From Roseateles subflavus (GTDB taxonomy: Bacteria; Pseudomonadota; Gammaproteobacteria; Burkholderiales; Burkholderiaceae_C): a stretch of DNA of 64,000 nt. A program made the translations under genes and the position numbers. Position 1 is the stretch's first letter, and each line of letters opens with the position of its first letter. Location: NCBI RefSeq assembly GCF_030285365.1, contig NZ_JASVDS010000001.1:558001-622000 (forward strand), in the 5' to 3' direction. This document shows, in pieces, positions 16,204 through 26,532 of this stretch. Under the pieces are notes generated by a model. It ran no database searches, was not told the origin of the DNA, and saw nothing but the letters and a program-made list of their open reading frames with translations.

Positions 16204-16221
16204 GCCCCCATCTCAGGGGGC
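16204..16221 (-). terminator. Hairpin between the two binding-protein genes
   Basis: GCCCCC-ATCTCA-GGGGGC forms a perfect 6-bp stem five bases past the stop of the first binding-protein gene. There is no U-tract. It may be a partial terminator or an mRNA-stabilising element that lets the first binding protein be made in excess. Confidence 0.35.
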
Positions 16222-16226
16222 AGGGC

Positions 16227-18089
16227 TCAGGGCCGGGCGCGGGCCTGCTGCTCGGTGTCGACGTCGATGTAGGCCCAGAAGTCGCGCATGTAGATGTTGC
16301 GGTCGTAGCCGATCACCCAGGGCTGGGCCATGTCGGTGTAGATGCGGTGGACCTCGGCCTTGAAGGGCATGTAGGCGACCACCAGACGCTGGGCCTCGTT
16401 CATCAGGGCCTGGCGCTCCGGGCCGTTGGGCAGGCGCTTCTGCCGGGCATAGAGGGTGTTGTAGGCGGGCAGGTCGAAGCGGGCCTTGTTGGCCTGGCCC
16501 TTGTTGGGCCCGTAGGCCAGGCCGAGGAAGGTGTCGCCGTCCGGTGCGGTGGCGCTCCAGCCTGCGCCCCACATCTGCAGCTTGCCGGCGGTGGCGGCCT
16601 TGAGGTTCTCCGGCCACTTGCCGAAGCGGAACTTGATGCGCACCTGGATCCCGTCCAGCGCCTTCTGCCAGAGCTCGGCCAGGGCGCGCTTCTCGCCGTC
16701 CGGTTCGGTCGTGTACTCGATCACCAGCGGCGAGCCGTCGGGCAGGTCGCGCCAGCCGTCGCCGTCCTTGTCCACGTAGCCGTAGAGGTCCAGCAGGGCG
16801 CGGGCGCGGCCGACGTCATGCTGGCTCATCTCCGAGCGGAAGGCGGGGTCGTAGCCGAAGGTGCCGGGCGGGACGGGCCCCTGCGCCGGGATGGCCTGGC
16901 CGCGGCGCGGCAGGCGGATCACCTTCTCCAGGTCCACGGCCAGGGCGATGGCGCGGCGCAGTGCGACCTTGTCCGGCGTGTAGCCGCCCACCACCGGGTC
17001 CTCCATGTTGAAGTAGGAGAAGTACAGGTCCGAGCGTGAGTAGCGCACGGCCTGCATCCCACGCCGCACGAGGTTGGGCGCCAGCTTGTTCTGCGGCATC
17101 ACCTGGGGCAGGAACTCCTGCGGCACGTCGTCCACGAGATCGAACTCATTGCGCAGGAAGGACAGCCAGCGCGGCTGGTTCTCCTCGATGACGGCGATCT
17201 CCACGCGGTCCAGCATGGGCAGCTTGCGGCCCTTGAGGCGCGCGGCGGCCTCGACCATGCGCCGGTCGGCCGGATCGGGCGTCTCGTCGTAGAAGACGTC
17301 GCGGTAGTGGGGGTTCTTCTCCAGCACGATCAGCGAGCTGCGCCGCCATTCGGCGAGCCGCCAGGGGCCGGTGCCGACGGGGTGCTCCATGGCCTTGCCG
17401 GGATAGGCCTCGATCACCTCCCGGGCCACGGCGCCCAGGAAGGCGTCGGCGAAGTTGTTCACGAAGCGCGGATCCCCGAGCTCGGTGCGGACCTGGAAGG
17501 TGTAGCGGTCGATCAGCTTGAGCCCGGCCACCTCGCGGTCGTAGTCGAAGGGCTTCTTGCTCTTGAGGGCTTGCTGGCGCAGCTCCGACAGCCCCGGCAG
17601 CAGCGCGTTCTCGAGGATGTAGAGGTTGCTGCTCTTGTTGGCCGGGTCGTAGTGGCGCTTGATCGTGTACAGGTAGTCGGCCGCGGTCAGCTCGCGCTTG
17701 CGGCCCTTGAAGGCGGGGTCGTCCGCGAAGTAGATGCCTGGCTTGACGCGGAAGGTGAGGGTCTTGAAGTCCGCGCTGATCTCGGGCAGCGCCTCCACGG
17801 TCGAGGGCTTCAGGCGAACGGGGCGGGCGAGGTAGTCGAAGCGCAGCGGGGCGTCGAAGATGCCGGCCGTGATGGTGCGGGAGTAGAGGTCGGAGACCTG
17901 GGCCGGGTCGAAGCCGGTCTCGGCCACGCGGATCGCATAGCGCAGCACCTTCCGGGGGGCGTCGGCCGGCGGGGCCTCGCCCGTGGCCGTCGATGCGGCG
18001 GAGGCGGCCGACGCAGGCGCCTGGGCCTGCAGGGGCATGGACGCGCCCAGGGCACCCATCAGGAGAGCAGCAACAGCAGCAGCGCGCAT
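16227..18089 (-). CDS. Peptide ABC transporter binding protein (Sec signal)
   Basis: A 620-residue SBP_bac_5 protein, paralogue of the next gene. The ATG at 18089 is chosen because GAGGGA precedes it and it opens directly into a signal peptide (AAAVAALLMGALGASMPLQAQA); a start at 18113 would add eight residues. After a short Ala-rich linker, the mature domain starts KVLRYAIRVAETGFDPAQV. It is the first gene of the leftward pair and faces the rightward permease genes across a 248-base promoter region. The length and sequence are closest to the YejA-type branch. Confidence 0.88.
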   Translation of the reverse strand: MRAAAVAALLMGALGASMPLQAQAPASAASAASTATGEAPPADAPRKVLRYAIRVAETGFDPAQVSDLYSRTITAGIFDAPLRFDYLARPVRLKPSTVEALPEISADFKTLTFRVKPGIYFADDPAFKGRKRELTAADYLYTIKRHYDPANKSSNLYILENALLPGLSELRQQALKSKKPFDYDREVAGLKLIDRYTFQVRTELGDPRFVNNFADAFLGAVAREVIEAYPGKAMEHPVGTGPWRLAEWRRSSLIVLEKNPHYRDVFYDETPDPADRRMVEAAARLKGRKLPMLDRVEIAVIEENQPRWLSFLRNEFDLVDDVPQEFLPQVMPQNKLAPNLVRRGMQAVRYSRSDLYFSYFNMEDPVVGGYTPDKVALRRAIALAVDLEKVIRLPRRGQAIPAQGPVPPGTFGYDPAFRSEMSQHDVGRARALLDLYGYVDKDGDGWRDLPDGSPLVIEYTTEPDGEKRALAELWQKALDGIQVRIKFRFGKWPENLKAATAGKLQMWGAGWSATAPDGDTFLGLAYGPNKGQANKARFDLPAYNTLYARQKRLPNGPERQALMNEAQRLVVAYMPFKAEVHRIYTDMAQPWVIGYDRNIYMRDFWAYIDVDTEQQARARP

Positions 18090-18337
18090 TCTTTGGAATC
18101 CCTCGAGAACCACCAGCCGGGCCGGTCAGGGCCGGCACGGGCTGGCGATTGTGACGCCAAATGCCCTGGAATTCCCTAGGAGAAATCGAAGATCGACTCA
18201 GCAAAAACCTACATGGGCAGGGCGCAGTGCCTGCACTAGACTGGCGCCCGAGTCCGAGCGGCCTGCGCCCGCCGCCGGCACTCTCACGGGCTCTGGCTGC
18301 CGCCAGGGCTGGCAATCCGACCTGGAGACCAGCAGCC

Positions 18338-19276
18338 ATGACGGCTTACCTCTTGCGGCGCCTGTGGCAAATGATTCCCACCCTGCTGGGCGTCGTGCTG
18401 CTGGTGTTCTTCCTGTTCCGATGGTTCGGCGGTGACCCGGCCGAGATCCTGGGCGGCCAGAATGCGTCCGCCGACCAGATCCAGGCCATCCGCGAGCAGC
18501 TCGGCCTGAACCGTCCGGTCTGGGAGCAGCTGCTGATCTTCCTGAAGCAGATCGTCACCTTCAACTGGGGCCACAGCTGGGCCACCAACGAGTCCGTGGC
18601 GACGCTCTTCGCCACGCGCCTGCCCGCCACGCTGACGGTCATGCTGCCCATCCTCGTGCTGGAGGTGCTGCTGGCCATCCCCTTCGCGCTGGCCGTGGCC
18701 GCCGTGCGCGGCTCGCTGACCGACCGCGCCGTGATGGTGCTCAGCACCGTGGCGGTGTCGATCTCGCTGCTGGTCTACGTCATCGTCGGCCAGTACTTCT
18801 TCGCCTTCCGCCTGGGCTGGTTCCCGGTGCAGGGCTGGAGCGGCAGCACCTGGACGAACCTCACCACCTACGCACCGCTGCCGGTGATGGTGGCGGTGGC
18901 CGTGGCGCTGGCGCCCTACACGCGGCTGTACCGCAGCTTCTTCCTGGACGAGATCGGCCACGACTACGTCCGCACCGCCCGCGCCAAGGGCCTGCCCGAG
19001 CGCCGCATCCTGCTCAGGCACGTGCTGCGCAACGCGATGATCCCCATCCTCACCAACATCTCCGTGGCCCTGCCCGGCGTGTTCGTGGGCTCCTTCCTGC
19101 TGGAGGTCTTCTTCTCCATTCCCGGTCTCGGCCGTGAGCTGCTGCTGGCGGTGAACCGCAGCGACTACCCCGTGATCCAGGCCTTCGCCATCTACCTGGC
19201 CATGCTGACCATGGTGATCAATCTCCTGACGGACCTGCTCTACAAGGCCGTCGACCCCCGGGTGGTGTTGAAATGA
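18338..19276 (+). CDS. Peptide ABC transporter permease (YejB/DppB-like)
   Basis: A 312-residue inner-membrane permease with about six membrane helices. The ABC-permease EAA loop is visible near residues 205-235 (DYVRTARAKGLPERRILLRHVLRNAMIPI). The start at 18338 is chosen because the first helix begins directly (YLLRRLWQMIPTLLGVVLLV); the longer frame to 18161 adds a non-conserved leader that runs through the divergent promoter region. It is followed by a second permease after a 154-base gap that contains an intergenic repeat. Together with the binding proteins on the other strand and the double ATPase it makes a complete importer. Confidence 0.88.
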   Translation: MTAYLLRRLWQMIPTLLGVVLLVFFLFRWFGGDPAEILGGQNASADQIQAIREQLGLNRPVWEQLLIFLKQIVTFNWGHSWATNESVATLFATRLPATLTVMLPILVLEVLLAIPFALAVAAVRGSLTDRAVMVLSTVAVSISLLVYVIVGQYFFAFRLGWFPVQGWSGSTWTNLTTYAPLPVMVAVAVALAPYTRLYRSFFLDEIGHDYVRTARAKGLPERRILLRHVLRNAMIPILTNISVALPGVFVGSFLLEVFFSIPGLGRELLLAVNRSDYPVIQAFAIYLAMLTMVINLLTDLLYKAVDPRVVLK

Positions 19277-19380
19277 GCCACCCCCTACCGGCTTCGCCGG
19301 CCTTGCAGGCCGCGTCAGGCCAGAGGCCCGGCCCCTCGAGAGGGCGCGCCCGCTGGCCCGGCAATGCCGGATCCTCGGGC
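19277..19380. repeat. Intergenic repeat element, copy A
   Basis: This gap begins at the stop codon with CCACCCCC and contains CGGCTTCGCCGG, a CCCCTCGAGAGGG inverted repeat (19332-19344) and a GCCCGG-x-A-x-GCCGG-x-CCTCGGGC segment. The same blocks in the same order recur in the next gap of this operon (20499-20576), although the flanking genes differ. Such stop-codon-proximal elements look like an mRNA-processing or REP-like sequence; its function is inference. Confidence 0.5.
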
Positions 19381-19430
19381 GCCGCGCTGAGCGACAGCGT
19401 TCGCGTCGCATTGGTTTGCGGCCTGCGTGG

Positions 19431-20498
19431 ATGAGTCCAATGAGTGCAACTGTGAACGCTTTGCCTGTGAATTCGAGCGCCGAGGCGCGCAGCTCCCAGG
19501 GCGTGTGGGCCGCGGCCTGGCGGCGTCTGCGGGCCGACCGCCTGGGCATGGCCTGCCTGTGGATCGTGTCCGCCTTCCTGGTTCTCGTGATCGCCACCGG
19601 CCTGGGTCTCGTCGCCTCGGGCTGGCAGAAGGAAGTGGGCGTGCCCAATGCGCCGCCCACCTTCATGGGCCCGGCGCCCGCGGAGGCGAGCCAGGCGGTG
19701 CAGGGACCCAAGGGCCCGAACGTCGACCTCAGCGACATCGACCCCCTCGCGCCCCGCTATGCCGAGTGGGACGCCAAGGCGGCCACCTTCAAGACCGAGG
19801 AGATCATCAAGCGCGAGACCCTGCCCTTCGGTGGCGACCGCCTGGGCCGCGACGTGCTGTCCAAGGTGCTCAAGGGCGCCGAAGTCTCCATCATGGTCGG
19901 CGTGCTGGCGGCCCTCGTCGCCACGCTGATCGGCACGGTGCTGGGCGCCCTCTCGGGCTTCTTCGGCCGACGCGTGGGGGACTTCCTCGAGTGGGTCTAC
20001 AACGTCTTCACCGCGGTGCCGGACATCCTCTTGATCTTCGCCTTCGCGGCCATCTTCGGCCGCGGCGTGCTGCCGGTGGTGATGATCCTGGGCCTGGCGG
20101 GCTGGACCGGCGTCTACCGCCTCGTGCGGGCCGAATTCATGAAGCACTCCAGCCGCGAGTACGTGCGCGCGGCCGAGGCCATCGGCGCCTCGCAGGGCGC
20201 GCGCATGTTCCGCCACATCCTGCCCAATGTGTCCCACGTGACGCTCGTGCAGCTGTCCCTGCTGGTGGTGCGCTTCATCAAGGCCGAGGTGATCCTGTCC
20301 TACCTGGGCCTGGGCGTGAGCGTGGACCAGGTCTCCTGGGGCACGATGCTGGCCGAGGCGCAGAGCGAGCTGATCCTCGGCTACTGGTGGCAGCTGACCG
20401 CCGTGGCCCTGTGCATGGCGGTGTTCGTGACGGCGTTCGCGCTGTTCACCGACGCGCTGCGCGATGCGCTCGACCCCAAGCTGCGCGGTCTGGAGTGA
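19431..20498 (+). CDS. Peptide ABC transporter permease (YejE/DppC-like)
   Basis: A 355-residue permease. The first helix (LGMACLWIVSAFLVLVIATGLGLV) is followed by a long, roughly 85-residue hydrophilic loop before the next helices, as in the YejE branch. The ABC-permease EAA loop is near residues 245-275 (EYVRAAEAIGASQGARMFRHILPN). Possible starts are TTG at 19416 and ATG at 19431 or 19440; none has a strong ribosome site, and 19431 is a compromise. It acts with the preceding permease and the following fused ATPase. Confidence 0.87.
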   Translation: MSPMSATVNALPVNSSAEARSSQGVWAAAWRRLRADRLGMACLWIVSAFLVLVIATGLGLVASGWQKEVGVPNAPPTFMGPAPAEASQAVQGPKGPNVDLSDIDPLAPRYAEWDAKAATFKTEEIIKRETLPFGGDRLGRDVLSKVLKGAEVSIMVGVLAALVATLIGTVLGALSGFFGRRVGDFLEWVYNVFTAVPDILLIFAFAAIFGRGVLPVVMILGLAGWTGVYRLVRAEFMKHSSREYVRAAEAIGASQGARMFRHILPNVSHVTLVQLSLLVVRFIKAEVILSYLGLGVSVDQVSWGTMLAEAQSELILGYWWQLTAVALCMAVFVTAFALFTDALRDALDPKLRGLE

Positions 20499-20576
20499 TG
20501 ACCCACCCCCCACACGCTCCGCGCGCCCCCTCGACGGGGGCCAGCCCGCAGGCCCGGCACAGCCGGAGCCTCGGGC
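20499..20576. repeat. Intergenic repeat element, copy B
   Basis: Begins two bases past the TGA of the permease with CCACCCCCC and continues with a CCCCCTCGACGGGGG inverted repeat and GGCCCGGCACAGCCGG then CCTCGGGCTGC. It shares block order and most bases with copy A at 19277-19380, one gene upstream. Confidence 0.5.
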
Positions 20577-20627
20577 TGCACTCGGTTGAGTCCGATGGCG
20601 TCGGGGCCGAAACGAATGCGAGATGAC

Positions 20628-22313
<1,686 letters not shown>

Positions 22314-22417
22314 ACGGCCCATGCCACCCGGGCGGCAATTCGTCGCCCGGACCTCCGGCGCGGGCGCGGCTTCCCCTACAGTCGCGGCCATTCCAACTGA
22401 TCTCCCCGGAGGACCCC

Positions 22418-22609
22418 ATGAAGCGCATCGCCACCCTGACCGCCGTCACCCTGGCCGCCCTGCTGAGCACCGCCTGCGTCATTGCCCCGAACAGCGAGCG
22501 CGTGATCAGCGACCGCGAGGCCCTGACGCAGATGAGCGAGCAGGCCATCAAGACCTGCGGCGCCGGCAACGTCAAGGACGTGACGCACAAGAGCTTCACC
22601 TGCAAGTGA
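22418..22609 (+). CDS. Small lipoprotein, 63 residues
   Basis: A strong ribosome site, GGAGG seven bases before the ATG, and a TACAGT -10-like hexamer at 22377 mark this as an independent gene. Residues 1-20 are a lipoprotein signal with lipobox LSTAC, and the mature part is about 44 residues with two further Cys residues (KTCGAG and a C-terminal FTCK). No family is recognised. It probably sits in the outer membrane, since the residue after the lipidated Cys is Val rather than Asp. Confidence 0.8.
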   Translation: MKRIATLTAVTLAALLSTACVIAPNSERVISDREALTQMSEQAIKTCGAGNVKDVTHKSFTCK

Positions 22610-22642
22610 GGCGCTGTCATGCATGCGGCCTATGATGGCTGC

Positions 22643-23539
22643 ATGCAAAGCCATGTGACCGCCAACGGCCTGCGAATCGCCGTCGACGACCAGGGGCCCC
22701 GCGGGGCCCCTGCGCTCTTGATGATCATGGGCCTGGGCATGCAGCTGATCGGCTGGCCCCAGGGCCTCGTGGACGCCCTCACCGCGCGCGACCTGCGCGT
22801 GGTCCGCTTCGACAACCGCGACATCGGCCTCAGCCAGCACCTGGACTCCCTGGGCCTGCCGCATGTGGGCTGGGCCTCGTTGAAGCACTTCCTGCACCTG
22901 CCGGTGCGCAGCCCCTACACCCTCGCCGACATGGCCCGCGATGCGCTGGGCGTGATGGATGCGCTCGAGCTGCGCCGCGCCCATGTGTGGGGCGCCTCCA
23001 TGGGCGGCATGATCGCGCAGCACCTCGCGGACCAGGCACCCGAGCGGGTGCAGAGCCTGACCCTCATGATGACCACGACCGGCGCGCGCCACCTGCCCGG
23101 CCCCAGCTGGCCGGTCCGCCAGGCCCTGCTGGCGCGCCCGCCGCGCCGTGATGAGGCGACGCTGCAGAAGCACTTCGCGGCCCTGTACCGCCTGATCGGC
23201 AGCCCGGCCTATCCTGCACCGGAGGGCTGGCTGGAGGCCCGCGTCGTCGAGTCGCTGCGCCGCAGCGATCATCCGCAGGGCATGCTGCGCCAGCTGATGG
23301 CCGTGGTGGCCGACGACGACCGCACGCCGCTCGTGACCCGTGTGACGGCGCCCGCCCTCGTGATCCATGGCGAGGCCGACCCGCTGGTGCCCGTCGCCGC
23401 CGGACGGCACCTGGCCCGCCATCTGCGACAGGTGCAGACCGACTTCATTCCCGGCATGGGCCACGACCTGCCCGAAGCCCTGTGGCCGCGCTTTGCCGAG
23501 CGCGTGGCGGCGCTGGTCCATGGCGCCGGGGCCGCATGA
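22643..23539 (+). CDS. Alpha/beta hydrolase
   Basis: A 298-residue alpha/beta-hydrolase with the nucleophile motif GASMGGMIAQ at about residues 117-126, an Asp in GEADPLVP and a His in GMGHDLPE for the triad. The N-terminal MIMGLGMQLIGW block is common in hydrolases of the esterase or haloperoxidase-like group. ATG 22643 is preferred; 22619 would add eight residues. The stop overlaps the start of the HD-domain gene by four bases (ATGA), so the two are translated together. Substrate unknown. Confidence 0.87.
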   Translation: MQSHVTANGLRIAVDDQGPRGAPALLMIMGLGMQLIGWPQGLVDALTARDLRVVRFDNRDIGLSQHLDSLGLPHVGWASLKHFLHLPVRSPYTLADMARDALGVMDALELRRAHVWGASMGGMIAQHLADQAPERVQSLTLMMTTTGARHLPGPSWPVRQALLARPPRRDEATLQKHFAALYRLIGSPAYPAPEGWLEARVVESLRRSDHPQGMLRQLMAVVADDDRTPLVTRVTAPALVIHGEADPLVPVAAGRHLARHLRQVQTDFIPGMGHDLPEALWPRFAERVAALVHGAGAA

Positions 23540-24174
23540 GCGAGCCGGCCCTGCTCGAGGCCTGGCGCGGGACCTGCGAGGCGCTGGGCCTGCGGGACGG
23601 CGCAGGGCAAGACCTGACCCTGGGCCGTGCCCTGATCGCAGCGTGGTCTGAGCCTCAGCGGCACTACCACGCTCTGCAGCATCTTGAGGAGTGCCTCGCG
23701 GCCCTGGACCGCTGGCGTCACCTGGCCCAGTCACCCGAACTGCTGGCGCTGGCACTGTGGTTCCATGACGCCGTCTACGACCCGCAGGCGCGGGACAACG
23801 AGGCCCGCAGTGCCGCCTGGGCGCGGCAGTCGCTCCCGGCCCTGGGCCTGCCGGCCGATCAGGCCGAGCGCGTGGCGCAGCTGGTGCTGGCCACGCAGGA
23901 CCACCGCGCGACGGACCCCGACATGGGCCTGCTGCTGGACCTCGACCTCGCCGTGCTCGCGGCGCCGGCGGCGCGCTATGCCGAGTACGAGCGGCAGATC
24001 CGTGCCGAGTACGCCTTCGTGCCCGAGCCCGACTTCCGGGCCGGTCGCCATCGCATCCTGGCCGGCTTTCTCGCGCGGCCGCGCCTGTTCGTGACCGACG
24101 CGCTGCACGCCGCCTGGGACGCCCCCGCCCGTGCCCATTTGCGGCAGGCCTGCGCCGCGCTGGCCTTGCCCTAG
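23536..24174 (+). CDS. HD-superfamily metal-dependent phosphohydrolase-like protein
   Basis: A 212-residue protein of the predicted HD-phosphohydrolase group COG4339. Visible metal ligands are the early His residues in RHYHALQHL, the WFHDAVYD motif and a downstream Asp (LDLDLAVL). The start at 23536 is fixed by an ATGA overlap with the hydrolase. The 3' end overlaps the convergent modC gene: both stop codons share the palindrome CTAG at 24171-24174. The biochemical substrate of this family is not established. Confidence 0.85.
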   Translation: MSEPALLEAWRGTCEALGLRDGAGQDLTLGRALIAAWSEPQRHYHALQHLEECLAALDRWRHLAQSPELLALALWFHDAVYDPQARDNEARSAAWARQSLPALGLPADQAERVAQLVLATQDHRATDPDMGLLLDLDLAVLAAPAARYAEYERQIRAEYAFVPEPDFRAGRHRILAGFLARPRLFVTDALHAAWDAPARAHLRQACAALALP

Positions 24175-24857
24175 AGCGTCGAGGCGACGACGCGCCCGTC
24201 CTGCAGCTGCACCCGGGCCTCGCCGAAGCGCTCAAGGTCCTCGGCGTCGTGGGTGATCATCAGCAGCGGGATCTGCAAGCGCTCCAGCAGCGCCGACAGC
24301 TCCTGGCGCAGGCGCTCGCGCAGGGCCGGGTCCAGCGCCGCGAAGGGCTCGTCCAGCAGCAGCGCCCGCGGCTCCGTGATGAGGGCGCGGGCCAGGGCTG
24401 TGCGCTGGCGCTGTCCGCCCGAGAGCTGGTGCGGCCGCTGCGAGGCCACGCCCTCGAGTCCCATCAGGCCGAGCCAGTGGCGCACGCGCTCGTCCGCCCC
24501 GGTGCGCGAGGGGTTGCGCCAGCCTTGCTGCAGCCCGAAAGCGATGTTCTGCCGCACGTCGAGGTGCGGGAAGAGGGCGTAGTCCTGGAAGAGGTAGCCC
24601 AGGCGGCGTTCGCGACTCGGGCGGTCCAGCGGCTGTGCGCTGTCGAACAGCGTCTCGCCGGCCACGCGGATGAGGCCGTCGTCCGGCCGCAGCAGCCCGG
24701 CGACGGCCTGCAGCGTCAGGCTCTTGCCGGCGCCCGAGGGGCCGTGGATGACGAGGCGGCGGGCCGCGGTGCGCAGGTCCAGATCGAGGGCAAAACCTGA
24801 CCCCATGGCGCCGCGCGGCGCCGGCATGCGGCGGCGGATCCGGAGCTCGAAGCTCAT
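24171..24857 (-). CDS. modC: Molybdate ABC transporter ATP-binding protein, short form
   Basis: A 228-residue ATPase with Walker A GPSGAGKS, signature LSGGQRQR and Walker B ALLLDEPFAALDP. The context, directly after ModB with an ATGA overlap, identifies it as ModC. Typical ModC is about 350 residues and ends in a molybdate-binding Mop/TOBE domain; this protein stops right after the ATPase core, so that regulatory domain is absent. It would supply energy for ModB. The gene converges on and overlaps the HD-domain gene by four bases. Confidence 0.85.
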   Translation of the reverse strand: MSFELRIRRRMPAPRGAMGSGFALDLDLRTAARRLVIHGPSGAGKSLTLQAVAGLLRPDDGLIRVAGETLFDSAQPLDRPSRERRLGYLFQDYALFPHLDVRQNIAFGLQQGWRNPSRTGADERVRHWLGLMGLEGVASQRPHQLSGGQRQRTALARALITEPRALLLDEPFAALDPALRERLRQELSALLERLQIPLLMITHDAEDLERFGEARVQLQDGRVVASTL

Positions 24858-25525
24858 GCGCGCTCCCGGCTGGGTGGCGCCAGGCGGCTCGCCGCCACCA
24901 GCACGGCCACGCAGCAGATCGAGGTGATCCCCACCAGCAGCTGCGCGGTGGCGTCCTGCCCGGCCTGCACGGCTTCGTAGATGGCGATGGAGAGCGTCTG
25001 CGTCTGGCCCGGGATGCTGCCCGCCACCATGAGCGTGGCGCCGAACTCGCCCAGGGCGCGGGCAAAGGCCAGCAGCAGGCCGGCCAGGATGCCGCGCCAG
25101 GCCAGCGGCAGGCTCACGCGGCAGAAGACGGCCCATTCGCTCAGGCCCAGCACGCGCGCGGCCTGCTCCAGCTGCGGATCGACCTGCTCGAAGGCGCTGC
25201 GGGCCGCCTTGAGCACCAGCGGAAAGGCCACCAGCGCCGCGGCAATCACGGCGCCCTGCCAGGTGAAGATGAGGCGGATGCCGAAGGTGTCGAAGAGCCA
25301 GGCGCCCAGCCAGCCCTTGCGGCCGACGAGCACCAGCAGGTAGTAGCCCAGCACCGTCGGCGGCAGCACGAGGGGCAGGGTCAGGAGCGCGTCCAGCAGC
25401 TCGCGGCCGGGGAAACGCCAGCGCGCCAGGGCATAGCCCAGCGCCGTGCCCAGCACCAGGTTCAGGCCGGTCGCCCACAGCGCCACCTTCAGCGACAGGC
25501 CCAGGGCGATCAGGGCCTCAGGCAT
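24854..25525 (-). CDS. modB: Molybdate ABC transporter permease
   Basis: A 223-residue permease with five membrane helices. The motifs LTLPLVLPPTVLGYYLL and ARALGEFGATLMVAGSIPG are characteristic of ModB. It imports molybdate together with ModC and a periplasmic ModA. No modA lies in the cluster or elsewhere in the window. The gene follows modE by 109 bases, a gap that contains a ModE-box-like palindrome. Confidence 0.92.
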   Translation of the reverse strand: MPEALIALGLSLKVALWATGLNLVLGTALGYALARWRFPGRELLDALLTLPLVLPPTVLGYYLLVLVGRKGWLGAWLFDTFGIRLIFTWQGAVIAAALVAFPLVLKAARSAFEQVDPQLEQAARVLGLSEWAVFCRVSLPLAWRGILAGLLLAFARALGEFGATLMVAGSIPGQTQTLSIAIYEAVQAGQDATAQLLVGITSICCVAVLVAASRLAPPSRERA

Positions 25526-25593
25526 GGGAGGCGAGCCGTGACGGACGGGCGAGACGGGGCATGGACGGACCGCGGATGATGGAGGAGCAGCCT

Positions 25594-25617
25594 CGCAATA
25601 TACCGCCCCGCATAACG
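25594..25617. promoter_or_regulatory. Probable ModE-binding site
   Basis: A 24-base stretch begins CGCAATATA and ends CATAACG, with a GC-rich centre. This matches the general plan of ModE boxes in front of molybdate operons (CGnTATAT, spacer, ATAACG) and is AT-rich against its surroundings. It lies between modE and modB, where repression by molybdate-loaded ModE is expected. Confidence 0.55.
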
Positions 25618-25634
25618 GTGGCGGTGGCGCGGTG

Positions 25635-25988
25635 TCAGGCCAGCAGCTTCAGCAGGCGCTGGATCTGGGGCCGGCAATGGGTCTGCGCCTCGGCCTCGAT
25701 GCCGCGGTAGAGCGCCAGCAGCTGCCGGCCGCTGGGGCTGAGCTCGCTGCCCCCGCCCTGCGCACCACCGACGGCGGTGACCACGGCCGGCTGCTTCAGG
25801 GAACGGTTGAGCTCGTCGATCAGCGCCCAGGCCCGGCGGTAGGACATGCCCAGCGCCTTGGCCGCCGCCGTGATGGAGCGCGTCTCGTCCAGCGCCTCGA
25901 GCAGCGCGATCTTGCCGGGGCCGATGGCGATGGTGTCGTCCACCGTCACGCGCATGCGCAGCCGGAGCTGGGGTTTGCTGACACTCAT
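25635..25988 (-). CDS. modE: ModE-like winged-helix regulator, DNA-binding domain only
   Basis: A 117-residue protein matching the N-terminal winged-helix domain of ModE (IALLEALDETRSITAAAKALGMSYRRAWALIDELN, here about residues 27-61, positions given rather than the full motif elsewhere). Full ModE has about 260 residues with two Mop domains that bind molybdate; they are absent here, as in the known short ModE class. It probably controls modBC through the palindrome at 25594. It follows the small secreted-protein gene by eight bases on the same strand. Confidence 0.8.
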   Translation of the reverse strand: MSVSKPQLRLRMRVTVDDTIAIGPGKIALLEALDETRSITAAAKALGMSYRRAWALIDELNRSLKQPAVVTAVGGAQGGGSELSPSGRQLLALYRGIEAEAQTHCRPQIQRLLKLLA

Positions 25989-25996
25989 GCCGCGGC

Positions 25997-26401
25997 TCAG
26001 GGCTTGCCGGCGAGCTTCTGCAGCACGATCACGACTCGATAGTCCGCCGGGTTGGGCGGCTTGCGGGTGTCGGGGCGGGGCTCGAGGCTCTTGAGCTTCA
26101 GGCGGTAGCCGCCGGCGCTCACGGCCTCCTCGGACCAGGGCAGCGTCACCAGCTGCCCCTCGCCTTCGTTGGGCTGCACCCAGACCATCGCCTGGGCGGT
26201 GCCGGCGCTGATGCAGTGCACATTGGCCGGGCAGCGCTGGTCACGGTAGCCGACGAACTGGATCTGCAGCGTGCCCGCTGCATCGCCGCCGGCGGCCTGG
26301 AACTTGAGGCTCAGCGTTTCCTCGGCGGGCGCGGCCAGGGCCGTGCTGCCGGCAAGGGTCAGGGCGGCCGCCAGGGCCAGTCGTGAAGACAGGGCAGTCA
26401 T
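25997..26401 (-). CDS. Small secreted protein of unknown function
   Basis: A 134-residue protein with a clear signal peptide (LALAAALTLAGSTALAAPA). The mature part is a predicted beta-rich domain with a paired-Cys motif, RCPANVHCISAGTAQAMVWV, which resembles a small periplasmic family seen in many proteobacteria. AAAGGA precedes the ATG. It is the first gene of a run into modE, modB and modC, so it might be co-regulated with molybdate uptake; whether it binds metal or oxyanion is not known. It is far too small to be ModA. Confidence 0.75.
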   Translation of the reverse strand: MTALSSRLALAAALTLAGSTALAAPAEETLSLKFQAAGGDAAGTLQIQFVGYRDQRCPANVHCISAGTAQAMVWVQPNEGEGQLVTLPWSEEAVSAGGYRLKLKSLEPRPDTRKPPNPADYRVVIVLQKLAGKP

Positions 26402-26532
26402 CGAGGCATCCTTTCATCGGACAGGCCTGCATTCTGGCACCGCTGGCGGTGAGGGCGGACGGCCTCGCGTCGGTCCTCCGCTAAGCTCCAGGGTCCGCGC
26501 CTGCGCCGCAGGCTGCCCCGTTCAGGAGAGAC

